A stretch of 64,000 nt of DNA, taken from an uncultured Eubacteriales bacterium. Its GTDB lineage: Bacteria; Bacillota; Clostridia; Oscillospirales; Acutalibacteraceae. The stretch is from NCBI GenBank assembly GCA_934486895.1, contig CAKSQZ010000002.1:1-64000 (forward strand), given 5' to 3'. The translations under genes and the position numbers were made by a program. Numbering within the stretch: position 1 is the first letter of the stretch; each line of letters starts with the position of its first letter. The notes under the pieces are model-generated. The model saw nothing but the letters and a program-made list of their open reading frames with translations, was not told the DNA's origin and searched no databases. Of this stretch, positions 52,536 through 61,515 are shown one piece after another.

Positions 52536-53204
52536 CTATAGCTGCCAGTCTATCGGTTCTCTGCCGTGGCTGACAAGAAAATCATTGGTTTTGGAAAAAT
52601 GTTTGCAACCGAAAAAGCCGTTGTATGCCGATAGCGGGCTCGGATGCGCCGCCTGAAGCACCAAATGACGGGGATTTGTTATAAACGCCGCTTTTTTTCT
52701 TGCAGGCGATCCCCACAGCAAAAACACGATCGGCTTATCGGAATCGTTGAGCAGTTCAATGATACGATCGGTCAGCTTTTCCCAGCCCATTCCGCGATGC
52801 GAATTTGCAATGCCTGCGCGAACCGTGAGCGATGTGTTAAGAAGCAGCACACCTTGTTTTGCCCATTTGGTGAGATCGCCGCAACCGAGCGGCTGATCAA
52901 TGCCTAGGTCTTCATGCTGTTCTTTGTAGATATTTATGAGCGACGGAGGCGGCTTAATACCCTGCTTTACCGAAAAGCACAGTCCATGTGCCTGTCCCTC
53001 TCCGTGATACGGATCCTGACCGAGTATAACTGCCTTTACATCTTTATAATCTGTAAGTTTCAGCGCATTGAAAATATCATACATCGACGGATATATAGTT
53101 CTTGTTGAATATTCCAGCTTTAAAAATCCGCGCAGTTTCTGATAATATTCGCTTTCAAACTGGTCCTTCAAAAGCTCGTCCCACTCATTGCCTATATTGA
53201 TCAT
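52536..53204 (-). CDS. ung: Uracil-DNA glycosylase (family 1)
   Basis: Removes uracil from DNA. 222 residues from ATG 53204 after GGGAGAA; the longer in-frame form would overlap the beta-galactosidase gene. Catalytic motif GQDPYHGEGQAHGLCFSV (water-activating Asp) and the minor-groove loop HPSPLSAYNGFFGC are both intact. It follows the beta-galactosidase stop by two bases. Functional pairing with that gene is unlikely; the run is probably positional. Confidence 0.97.
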   Translation of the reverse strand: MINIGNEWDELLKDQFESEYYQKLRGFLKLEYSTRTIYPSMYDIFNALKLTDYKDVKAVILGQDPYHGEGQAHGLCFSVKQGIKPPPSLINIYKEQHEDLGIDQPLGCGDLTKWAKQGVLLLNTSLTVRAGIANSHRGMGWEKLTDRIIELLNDSDKPIVFLLWGSPARKKAAFITNPRHLVLQAAHPSPLSAYNGFFGCKHFSKTNDFLVSHGREPIDWQL

Positions 53205-53206
53205 AC

Positions 53207-56200
53207 TCAGATTCTCCCACTGCTTGAAGGTGCAAATTTTTCGAAGCACTTCTTTGTCATATCATCCTTCGAGGTTATCGGAGATATTGTCATCTTATAA
53301 GTGAATCTCTTCGGTATCTCATACTTTTCATCGAGTGCGGGGCCGCACGAATCAGAGCCCACTCCGCGCTGCATATAGTCGGCGCAGACGACTGTCTTTT
53401 CCGATGATTCAAGTTCATAAGAGTGCTTTGCTGCCGCAAGCTCGTCCCACGAATACGGCAGAGCCTGAAAATCAAAGCCGTTAGTGAATGAGAAATGCAG
53501 ACCTACGCCGGATGACGATTTGACTGCCGCCCAATATGTGTTGTGGCGGTTGCCTGTTTCCTGAGGACGGATATAGTCATACATCATGCGGCGCACACTT
53601 GATCTGAACAGGCCTGTGTGTGATGCAAGGCATTTATCGATATAGCTTTCCCCAGGACCGAGCCCGAAATACTCAACGGTTGAGAAATTCTGCGGCATAA
53701 CAAGCATAAGTCCGAATCTCGGCAGGCTCGGAGCATGCTGAGCGACATCGACAGCCGAAACATTTTCGATAACACCGTCTGCTCTGACAGTCCACTTAGT
53801 GTCGATTGTCAGGATCGGTCTTCTTCCGCGCGAGCACATAGCCGATCTGCACAGAATATAAACACAACCGTTTGCTTTTTCAATCGAGCAGTCATAAACC
53901 CGAGTGTACGCCTGATCATATTTCTGACAGAACCAGTCGCGCTTGATGTTTACATCGTTATCGGTGGGAGCACGCATAATATTATACTTCATAGGCTCGG
54001 TTATGATAGAACTGCCGTTGACCGAAAGCTCGTCAAAACAGCCGCGAAGCTTATTGAATGTATATTTAAAGCCGCTGCCGATAACTCTTATCAGCTTTTC
54101 GTCCTGACGATAGCTGATTTCTTTGCCTGAAAGATCTATATAATCAAATTCGTTTTCCGCATTGATACGAAATTCAGCGAATGCGACTTCATGGCCCGCA
54201 TCTGCATAAGCAGTGTCGGAAGCGAGTGTGAAATAAATTCTCACAAAGCTAATGCCGGAAAATTTATCGCTTTTATAATTGAGCCTTATCCTTTCAACTC
54301 GGTGAGGCGGAAGCGCAAGCGAGCCGAGTGTTCCCGAATCGACGACTTTGCCGTTTTGAGTTATTTCCCAATGGCAATCGAATCTTGAAAGGAAAATGAA
54401 ATCAAATTTATTTGTTATCTCAAATTGACCTTTCTGAGCATCGATCTCTTTTATTCCGATAGGCTGAAGCACATGCTTGACCTCGGCCAAAGCCGGGGTG
54501 GCCGTTCTGTCGGGATTGACCATGCCGTCAACGCAGAAGTTGCCGTCATTCTGGTCGGAGTCGCCGTAATCACCACCGTAACCGTATTTAACTCTGCCGT
54601 CGGGAGTTTTGCCGAGCGAGAACGAATGGTTGCACCATTCCCAAACAAAGGCGCCCACGAACCTATCGTCGCTTTCGATCACATCCCAATAATCTTTCAG
54701 GTCACCCGGACCGTTGCCCATTGAGTGACAGTATTCACAAAGCACAAGCGGTTTGTCGCAGCGGCTGTCGGCAAGATAGTCCTTGCAAAGCTGTATTGTC
54801 GGGTACATTTTGCTGACGACATCAAGCCCTGTATCATCGAAAAGACTGCTATCGTCATAATAAGCGCCCTCGTAGTGAATAGGTCTTGTATTATCAATCT
54901 TGCGAATAGCTTTAATAGCATCTCTCATGCAGCAGCCGAATCCGGATTCGTTTCCGAGTGACCACATAATCACGCACGGGCGGTTTTTATCGCGCTCAAC
55001 AAGAAGTTTCGCACGATCGCACACCGCTTTACTCCAAGACGGATCATCGATAAGCTCTGAAAAATATTTATAATCTCCGCCGAACGCCTCGGGCACGCCA
55101 TGGCATTCCATATCGGCTTCATCGATAACATAGAACCCGAAACGATCGCACATCTGCATAAAACGAGGATCATTCGGATAATGAGAGGTGCGAATAGCGT
55201 TTATATTATTTGATTTCATAAGCATAAGATCTCTTAGCATCTGCTTTTCGGTGCAGGCATAGCCTGTATCGGGATAAGAATCATGGCGATTTACACCGCG
55301 AAGCTTTATCGCTCTTCCGTTGAGCTTCAAGACGCTGTTTTCGATCTTCAGGTCTTTAAGACCGACTTTTTCGCAGATAATCTCATCGTTATAGCTGATG
55401 ATCAGCGTATAGAGATCCGGCAATTCCGCCGACCAGAGCAACGGGTCGCTGATATCAATATGAGCTTGTCCGTTTTGTTCGGGAGACACTGTTTCAACTG
55501 TCATCCCCTTGGGATCCATAAGCGTTATCACAGCATCCTCAGGTGTCGGGGCGGAAACGGAAATATCGATCCATGCGCTTCTGTATGTTCTTTCAACACC
55601 TGTGCGGACAGTATAGTCCTTCAAATGTCCGTTCGGTCTTGTCAGCATATAAACATCTCTGAATATACCCGAAAGGCGGAATTTATCCTGATCCTCGAGA
55701 TATGTGCCGTCGCACCATTTGAGGACGATCACTGTGATTCTGTTCACGCCATCTTTAACAAAATCGGTAACATCAAACTCACTCATTGCGTGGGATACCT
55801 GACTGTATCCGACAAATTCGCCGTTGATATAGAGATAAAAACAGCTGTCTACGCCCTCGAAAACAATATACTTTCTGTTTGATCCATCATCATTCACAGT
55901 GAACTCGCGCGAATAAACTCCGCACGGATTTTCGAGCGGAACATAAGGCGGATCATAAGGAATAGGATACTGAAAATTTGTGTACTGCGCGTTATCATAG
56001 CCGTAAAGCTGCCAGTTGGACGGCACGGGCAAAGTGCTGTCGGCAGGAGAAAGAGGAGCTTTCGGAATATCTTCGGGAATATCATAAACGCTGCCGAAAT
56101 ATTTAAAACTCCAAAGACCCGACAACAACTTGAAACGCTTCGATTGAGTTCTGTCGCCCGACAGGGCCGCCGACTCGGACTTGAACGGTATGTAATAAGA

Positions 56201-56263
56201 CCTCGGCTCGCAGCAATTTACATGGAGCGTTTGCGCATCCTCATAATATTTCTCAAGCTTCAT
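53207..56263 (-). CDS. Beta-galactosidase, GH2 LacZ type
   Basis: About 1018 residues, starting at ATG 56263 with GGAGGG six bases upstream. Domain order is sugar-binding jelly roll, Ig-like (about 220-320), TIM barrel (about 325-620), a second Ig-like region and Bgal_small_N (about 740-1010). The barrel has GVNRHDSYPDTG, DEADMECHG, acid/base Glu in WSLGNESG, and nucleophile Glu in LVLCEYCHSMGNGPG. Cytoplasmic, no signal peptide. LacZ itself is not settled; other beta-galactosides are possible. No sugar transporter or regulator adjoins it. It sits between alr and ung with tiny gaps. Confidence 0.93.
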   Translation of the reverse strand: MKLEKYYEDAQTLHVNCCEPRSYYIPFKSESAALSGDRTQSKRFKLLSGLWSFKYFGSVYDIPEDIPKAPLSPADSTLPVPSNWQLYGYDNAQYTNFQYPIPYDPPYVPLENPCGVYSREFTVNDDGSNRKYIVFEGVDSCFYLYINGEFVGYSQVSHAMSEFDVTDFVKDGVNRITVIVLKWCDGTYLEDQDKFRLSGIFRDVYMLTRPNGHLKDYTVRTGVERTYRSAWIDISVSAPTPEDAVITLMDPKGMTVETVSPEQNGQAHIDISDPLLWSAELPDLYTLIISYNDEIICEKVGLKDLKIENSVLKLNGRAIKLRGVNRHDSYPDTGYACTEKQMLRDLMLMKSNNINAIRTSHYPNDPRFMQMCDRFGFYVIDEADMECHGVPEAFGGDYKYFSELIDDPSWSKAVCDRAKLLVERDKNRPCVIMWSLGNESGFGCCMRDAIKAIRKIDNTRPIHYEGAYYDDSSLFDDTGLDVVSKMYPTIQLCKDYLADSRCDKPLVLCEYCHSMGNGPGDLKDYWDVIESDDRFVGAFVWEWCNHSFSLGKTPDGRVKYGYGGDYGDSDQNDGNFCVDGMVNPDRTATPALAEVKHVLQPIGIKEIDAQKGQFEITNKFDFIFLSRFDCHWEITQNGKVVDSGTLGSLALPPHRVERIRLNYKSDKFSGISFVRIYFTLASDTAYADAGHEVAFAEFRINAENEFDYIDLSGKEISYRQDEKLIRVIGSGFKYTFNKLRGCFDELSVNGSSIITEPMKYNIMRAPTDNDVNIKRDWFCQKYDQAYTRVYDCSIEKANGCVYILCRSAMCSRGRRPILTIDTKWTVRADGVIENVSAVDVAQHAPSLPRFGLMLVMPQNFSTVEYFGLGPGESYIDKCLASHTGLFRSSVRRMMYDYIRPQETGNRHNTYWAAVKSSSGVGLHFSFTNGFDFQALPYSWDELAAAKHSYELESSEKTVVCADYMQRGVGSDSCGPALDEKYEIPKRFTYKMTISPITSKDDMTKKCFEKFAPSSSGRI

Positions 56264-56279
56264 TGATTTCCCTCCGTCT

Positions 56280-57467
56280 TTATAATTTGCCGTTGTAAAC
56301 ATAGTTTAACTGGCCGATTATTTTTCCGTCTTTAATATAAACTCTCGGAACCCTTTTGCCGACAACACAGACTGTTTCATAATTTATTGTTCCGCACAGG
56401 GCTGAAAATTCTTCGATCGACAGCCCTTTCTCGCCGAAAAGCACTACCTGAGTTCCGCTGCGGACATCATCTATCCCGCTGACATCAACGATCATCTGAT
56501 CCATGCAGACTCTGCCGACAATCGGAGCTTTTTGACCGTGGATCAAAACATAGCCGTGATTCGACAGGTTTCTCGGATATCCGTCAGCATAGCCGACAGG
56601 GATAGTTGCAACTTTCATTTCGTGTTCCGCAGTGAATGTTCTGCCATAGCTTACGCAGTCGCCCTTTTCAATGGTTTTTACCATTGACACAACCGATTTA
56701 AGCTTCATTGCAGGCAGAAGATCCGCAACTCCTTCAAAATCAGGCGACGGTGCCATACCGTACATAATTATACCGGGGCGGACAGCGTCCATATGATAAT
56801 CGGGGTCGCCGAGCGTTGCAGCGGAATTGCAGCAATGCTTTATTTTGAAAGTGATACCGATTTTTCTAAGCTTTTCAAGTATATCGCAGAAAAGCCCATA
56901 CTGTTCTCTTGTGAACTCACCGGTTTTATCGCCGTCCTTATCGGACGAAGCAAAATGCATAAAAGCACCCTCGGGAATAATACCCTGAAGCGAGCAAACA
57001 TCACGAATTTCGCGAACAGCAGTATCGTCGCCGCGATTCCTGTGGACAAAACCGATCCTGCCCATACCGGTATCGATCTTGATATGGACGCGGACTTTAA
57101 CGCCTGCATGAGCCGCCTCTTTTGAAAGCGAATGAGCGTACTCGGAATTGAACAACGCTTGCGTTATCGAATTATCAGCAAGCGCTTTTGCAAGCTGAGG
57201 CGGAGTGTAGCCAAGGATCAAAATATCCTTTTTAATGCCGAGGGTGCGAAGCTGCATTGCCTCTTCGATATTCGAAACGGCAAACCCGTCGACCCCGAAT
57301 TTCTCCATTTCGGGAACAACATACTTAACTCCGTGACCATAGGCATCCGCCTTGACGATCGCATAATATTTCACCTTATCGCCTATTGCATTGCGGATAA
57401 CTTTATAGTTGTGATGCAAACGGTCAATATCTATTTCAGCCCATGTTCTAGGCAGGTATTCCATCAT
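56280..57467 (-). CDS. alr: Alanine racemase
   Basis: Makes D-alanine for peptidoglycan. 395 residues. PLP-Lys in AIVKADAYGHG (about 38), HIKIDTGMGRIGF, catalytic Tyr in SYGRTFTAEHE (about 270), GYADGYPRN and CMDQMIVD at about 320. All family residues are intact, unlike the second racemase-like gene at 24190. Its own promoter lies 30 bp upstream. A start one codon later (second Met) is equally possible; the ribosome-binding site is weak. Confidence 0.95.
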   Translation of the reverse strand: MMEYLPRTWAEIDIDRLHHNYKVIRNAIGDKVKYYAIVKADAYGHGVKYVVPEMEKFGVDGFAVSNIEEAMQLRTLGIKKDILILGYTPPQLAKALADNSITQALFNSEYAHSLSKEAAHAGVKVRVHIKIDTGMGRIGFVHRNRGDDTAVREIRDVCSLQGIIPEGAFMHFASSDKDGDKTGEFTREQYGLFCDILEKLRKIGITFKIKHCCNSAATLGDPDYHMDAVRPGIIMYGMAPSPDFEGVADLLPAMKLKSVVSMVKTIEKGDCVSYGRTFTAEHEMKVATIPVGYADGYPRNLSNHGYVLIHGQKAPIVGRVCMDQMIVDVSGIDDVRSGTQVVLFGEKGLSIEEFSALCGTINYETVCVVGKRVPRVYIKDGKIIGQLNYVYNGKL

Positions 57468-57495
57468 AAACCACTTCTTCTTAATTGATATATTT

Positions 57496-57524
57496 ATTAT
57501 ATATTGCGAGCTGTTCTAAGTCAA
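57496..57524 (-). promoter_or_regulatory. Promoter of alr and downstream genes
   Basis: On the minus strand TTGACT (57524-57519), 17-bp spacer, perfect TATAAT (57501-57496). Confidence 0.75.
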
Positions 57525-57534
57525 TACAAAACAA

Positions 57535-58077
57535 TCAGTTTTTAGCTTTGCGATTCTTACAGATAGTTTTCACAATAAAGTATGCGGCAACGGCACACGC
57601 TGTTCCGACAAGAGCGCCTGCGATCACATCGGAAAGCCAGTGCACACACAAATACACTCTCGAAAAACCTACCAAAGCGGCAAGTGCAAAAGCTGCTGAA
57701 CCGAGCTTTTTATTTTGAGAGAAGATAGCCGCTGCCGCCGCAAACGATATAGCTGTATGACCGGACGGGAACGAATAGTCGGTCGGCATAAAGATCAGCG
57801 CGGAATTCCAAAACGAAGCATTCGGTCTTGCTCTGGCGACAAGTTTTTTTATAACAAGATTACAAAGGATGAAGTCCATAGACATGGACACGGCGCAAAC
57901 AAATCCAATCTTCCTTGAACGGCGTATAAACAGAAAAACAAGCGCACATATAATCCAAAAGATACCCGCCTCTCCAAGCAGTGTGGCATACGGCATTGTA
58001 GCGTCTAAAAAGCCGCATTTCATTGTGCCTGACATAAACTCCACAACCGCTCTGTCAACGCTTGCTATCAAATCCAT
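57535..58077 (-). CDS. PAP2-family membrane phosphatase
   Basis: About 180 residues, integral membrane, with the three PAP2 motifs: KKLVARARP, SFPSGHTA and SRVYLCVHWLSDV. It could be an undecaprenyl-pyrophosphate or lipid phosphate phosphatase; sequence does not decide. I choose the ATG at 58077, six bases after GGAGAG, since the ATG at 58083 abuts that site. A terminator between it and ispH makes it a separate transcript. Confidence 0.88.
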   Translation of the reverse strand: MDLIASVDRAVVEFMSGTMKCGFLDATMPYATLLGEAGIFWIICALVFLFIRRSRKIGFVCAVSMSMDFILCNLVIKKLVARARPNASFWNSALIFMPTDYSFPSGHTAISFAAAAAIFSQNKKLGSAAFALAALVGFSRVYLCVHWLSDVIAGALVGTACAVAAYFIVKTICKNRKAKN

Positions 58078-58122
58078 TCGCATCTCTCCACTAATAAAAT
58101 CAACAATATAATAATATCAAAA

Positions 58123-58154
58123 AAAGAGCCGAAAGTCAATGCTTTCGGCTCTTT
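58123..58154 (-). terminator. Terminator of the cmk-plsC-ispH operon
   Basis: Minus-strand AAAGAGCCGAAAG with CTTTCGGCTCTTT around a 6-nt loop, then TTTTTTT. Confidence 0.9.
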
Positions 58155-58166
58155 ACTGAAAACGAA

Positions 58167-60236
58167 TTATTCTTCTGCTTCAGCGGGGGCAGCGTCGTCT
58201 GTGGAATACATAACTGCTCCGTCCTCTGCGTCGGAAGTGTCTTCGACTTCTTCTTTGTCGGCAACTGTTTCATTCTCGATGAGAGCGCGGATGGAGAGGC
58301 TTACTCTCTTTGCGTCATAATCGATCTTTGTGATCTTAGCCTGAACTTCGTCGCCTACTTTGAGAACATCCTGCGGCTTCTCAATTCTGCGGTCTGCGAT
58401 CTGCGAAATGTGGATAAGGCCGTCAATACCGGGGATCACACTTGCGAATGCACCGTAAGTTGTGAGACTTACGACCTTAACATTGACAACATCACCCTCG
58501 TTGTACTTAGCTTTGAGCAGCTCCCACGGATTGTCCTCAGCACGCTTAAAGCCGAGCGAGATCTTTTTCTTCTCAGTGTCGATATCCTTGACATAAACCT
58601 CGACTGTATCACCGACTTTTACAACCTCGGACGGATGCTTGATCTTACTCCAGGAAAGCTCTGTGATATGGATCATGCCGTCAACGCCTCCGATATCAAC
58701 GAATGCGCCGTAGGATGTGAGTGATTTGACAACGCCGGTGAACTTATCGCCGACTTTGATAGAGCTCCAGATCTTTTCCTGAGCTGCTTCGCGCTGCTCG
58801 CGAAGAACTGTGCGGATAGAACCGATAACGCTTCTGCCGCGGCGAACATCGATAACCTTGAACTGAACTTCTTTGCCTACGAGATCTTCAAGCGAATCTT
58901 TTCTCGAAAGAGTTGCATGAGAAGCGGGGATAAACACTCTCACACCGTTCGAGATAACGGTGAGACCGCCCTTTACCACTGCGGTAACTTCGCCTGTAAG
59001 GATCTTGTCACTGTCTTTCGCTTCGAGGATCTCTCTCATACCCGCTGCAGCGTCATAACGGCGTTTAGAAAGAGTGATGATACCCTCTACATCGTTAGTC
59101 TTCATAATGATAAGGTTGAGCTGGTCGCCGACCTTAACAAGTTCCTCAGGGCTCTTGGATGTGTCGTTTGAGAGCTCGGACGCCGGAACGATACCGGTCT
59201 GCTTTCTGCCGATATCCACCTGAACCTCTGTCGGTCCGACAGCGATAACTGTTCCAACAACCTGCTTATCGTGATTCATATTGTTAAGAGATACTTCAAG
59301 TGCCTCTTCAAAGCTCATATTATCATCGATGGCTTTCACGGTTTCCTCCGTTTTAGTATTTTCCTGTTCGATTGCTGTGTTTTCCAAAATTTCCGTCATA
59401 GTGTTTAAAACCTCCTTAATTATAACAGCAGGCGTAGAAGCGCCTGCGGTCACTCCAACCGTGCGGATCGCGTTGAACATACCGCGATCCAATTCTGATG
59501 CATTTTCGATGAAGACTGCTTTTGTGTTTCGGCTGCATATCTCAAACAGCTTATTTGTGTTTGAGCTGTGCCTTCCGCCGATGACGATCATGAGATCGCA
59601 CTCTTTTGAAAGCTTTTCGGATTCTTTCTGTCTTTCATCGGTTGCAACACATATTGTACCAAATATTTTGGCGTTTGTACAGTGTTTTTTTAATAAAAAA
59701 TAAATTTTTTCCCACGATCTCTTATTAAAAGTCGTCTGAGCAACCGCACAGATCGGTTTTTCTGCCAGATCCTCTCTGTTTTCGAGCAAAAGTTCGAGCT
59801 CATTTTCACTCTCGATACAGATAACTTCGCCCTTTGCATAGCTCATTATTCCTATGACTTCCGCATGGCTTTTATCTCCTGCAATAATAAGCGTAGTGTT
59901 TTCATCCGTGTTCTCATCGACAATGCGATGGATTTTTGAAACAAACGGGCAAGTTGCATCTTCGCAGGCGATCCCATTTTTTCGTATCTGCGCCATTGTT
60001 TGTTTTGTCGCTCCGTGCGAACGGATCACAAGTGTGTCTCCCGATTTGACATCTTCGGGGCGATTGACGACCGAAACGCCGCGATTTTCAAAATCATCTA
60101 CTATCTGAGGATTATGAATTATCTGACCGAGCGTGCTGACACTCTTGCCTTCATCCAAAAGACTGCAAACCATTTTGACAGCTCTGTCCACACCGAAGCA
60201 GAATCCGGCGTGCTTTGCCACCGATATCTTGATCAT
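58167..60236 (-). CDS. ispH: IspH-ribosomal protein S1 fusion
   Basis: About 689 residues fusing 4-hydroxy-3-methylbut-2-enyl diphosphate reductase to S1 repeats. The IspH part (about 1-285) has Cys ligands in HAGFCFGV, EDATCPFV and TVGVTAGAST, plus GQIIHNPQIV. After an acidic linker (about 285-330), four S1 OB folds follow (about 330-400, 415-485, 500-570, 585-655), e.g. YGAFVDIGGVDGMIHITELSW. The C-terminal tail is acidic. The same fusion is known in other Clostridia. ATG 60236 overlaps the plsC stop as ATGA. The S1 half may serve translation or RNA binding. Confidence 0.95.
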   Translation of the reverse strand: MIKISVAKHAGFCFGVDRAVKMVCSLLDEGKSVSTLGQIIHNPQIVDDFENRGVSVVNRPEDVKSGDTLVIRSHGATKQTMAQIRKNGIACEDATCPFVSKIHRIVDENTDENTTLIIAGDKSHAEVIGIMSYAKGEVICIESENELELLLENREDLAEKPICAVAQTTFNKRSWEKIYFLLKKHCTNAKIFGTICVATDERQKESEKLSKECDLMIVIGGRHSSNTNKLFEICSRNTKAVFIENASELDRGMFNAIRTVGVTAGASTPAVIIKEVLNTMTEILENTAIEQENTKTEETVKAIDDNMSFEEALEVSLNNMNHDKQVVGTVIAVGPTEVQVDIGRKQTGIVPASELSNDTSKSPEELVKVGDQLNLIIMKTNDVEGIITLSKRRYDAAAGMREILEAKDSDKILTGEVTAVVKGGLTVISNGVRVFIPASHATLSRKDSLEDLVGKEVQFKVIDVRRGRSVIGSIRTVLREQREAAQEKIWSSIKVGDKFTGVVKSLTSYGAFVDIGGVDGMIHITELSWSKIKHPSEVVKVGDTVEVYVKDIDTEKKKISLGFKRAEDNPWELLKAKYNEGDVVNVKVVSLTTYGAFASVIPGIDGLIHISQIADRRIEKPQDVLKVGDEVQAKITKIDYDAKRVSLSIRALIENETVADKEEVEDTSDAEDGAVMYSTDDAAPAEAEE

Positions 60237-60826
60237 ATTGTCTCCCAAAGCTCCACGACCCTGTTCATAATATAATCAGCTGTTTTCTGAAGATCATCTT
60301 TAGAAGCGGAGTTTTTGATCTTTTCGTAGCTTATCGGCTCGCCGACCGTCATGCGGATACGCTTAAACGGACGCAATTTTCCATTGCACTTAACAGCCGC
60401 CGGAACAACATCGCATTTGCACATATGTGCAATATATGCCACTCCCGTTTTGGCTTTGCCCGGAATACCGTCCTTCGAGCGGGTCCCCTCGGGATAAAGA
60501 CCTAAAATATCGCCGTTTTTCACAATGCGGATCGCCTTTTTGATAGCGCCGATATCTCTTTTCCCTCTGTCGATACCGAACACATCGACTTTTCGCAAAA
60601 ACCAGCCGAGAAGCTTGTTGTTAAACAGCTCTTTTTTTGCCATAAAGCACAGTCTTCTGCGGATAACGATTATCCACAAAACAGGATCGAAATTTGAGAT
60701 ATGATTGGAGCAGAAGATAACTCCTCTGTCCTTCGGGATGTTTTCAAGTCCGTCCACAGAATACCAAAAGACAAGACGATATATAGGATAAAGAATTATT
60801 TTTAAAACAAGCAAAAACTTATTCAT
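60233..60826 (-). CDS. plsC: 1-acyl-sn-glycerol-3-phosphate acyltransferase
   Basis: Membrane-associated enzyme making phosphatidic acid. 197 residues with NHISNFD (the NHx4D motif, about 41-47), GIDRGKRD and the glycerol-3-P site YPEGTRS. One N-terminal hydrophobic segment (about 5-22). It starts five bases after the cmk stop and overlaps ispH at ATGA, so all three are translated as a coupled unit. Confidence 0.94.
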   Translation of the reverse strand: MNKFLLVLKIILYPIYRLVFWYSVDGLENIPKDRGVIFCSNHISNFDPVLWIIVIRRRLCFMAKKELFNNKLLGWFLRKVDVFGIDRGKRDIGAIKKAIRIVKNGDILGLYPEGTRSKDGIPGKAKTGVAYIAHMCKCDVVPAAVKCNGKLRPFKRIRMTVGEPISYEKIKNSASKDDLQKTADYIMNRVVELWETI

Positions 60827-60831
60827 GCGTT

Positions 60832-61500
60832 TTACCGGGCTATCCTTTCGGTTATAATTTTTTCGATAAGTGCGATAGACTCATCCAGTGTCAGATCGCT
60901 CGTATCTGCAAGCACAGCGTCATCCGCCTGCTTAAGCGGCGCAATATCGCGATGGCTGTCGGCATAATCACGTTTTTTTATATCGTCCAAAACAGTATTG
61001 TATTCGACACTTTCGCCTTTTTCCAACAGCTCTTTATATCGCCTGTCGGCTCTTCTTTCGGCAGATGCGGTAAGAAATATCTTAACATCCGCGTCCGGCA
61101 AAACAACTGTTCCGATGTCTCTGCCGTCCATAACAGAGTCGTGGCTGTCGGCAAGAGTGCGCTGAAGCGAAAACAAAAACTCACGCACAGCGGGAACTGC
61201 GGAGACCGCGCTCGCCGCTTTGGACACTGCAGGTGTTCGAATATCGTCGCTCACATCTTCTCCGTTTACAAACACCCTCTGTTCGCCGTCCTTAAAGCCG
61301 ATATCAACGGTCAGCCGAGGCAAGACCGATTCGATCTGCTTCGGGTCGGAAAGGTCGGCGCCCCGGTTCATCGCATACAGTCCAACCGAACGGTAAAGCG
61401 CACCTGTATCAATATAGATATATCCCATTTTTGCGGCAACTGTGCGCGCAATGGTGCTTTTTCCTGCTCCTGCAGGTCCGTCAATCGCTATTTTGATCAT
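60832..61500 (-). CDS. cmk: Cytidylate kinase
   Basis: Phosphorylates CMP and dCMP. 222 residues from ATG 61500 after GGGGG. P-loop DGPAGAGKSTIAR at the N-terminus, SVGLYA, and the CMP-binding insertion through DGRDIGTVVLPDADVKIFL and RADRRYKEL. cmk-plsC-ispH order is a conserved Clostridial arrangement. The translation start context GGGGGACAATATGATCAA nearly repeats that of the ispH start. Confidence 0.95.
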   Translation of the reverse strand: MIKIAIDGPAGAGKSTIARTVAAKMGYIYIDTGALYRSVGLYAMNRGADLSDPKQIESVLPRLTVDIGFKDGEQRVFVNGEDVSDDIRTPAVSKAASAVSAVPAVREFLFSLQRTLADSHDSVMDGRDIGTVVLPDADVKIFLTASAERRADRRYKELLEKGESVEYNTVLDDIKKRDYADSHRDIAPLKQADDAVLADTSDLTLDESIALIEKIITERIAR

Positions 61501-61515
61501 ATTGTCCCCCATGTT

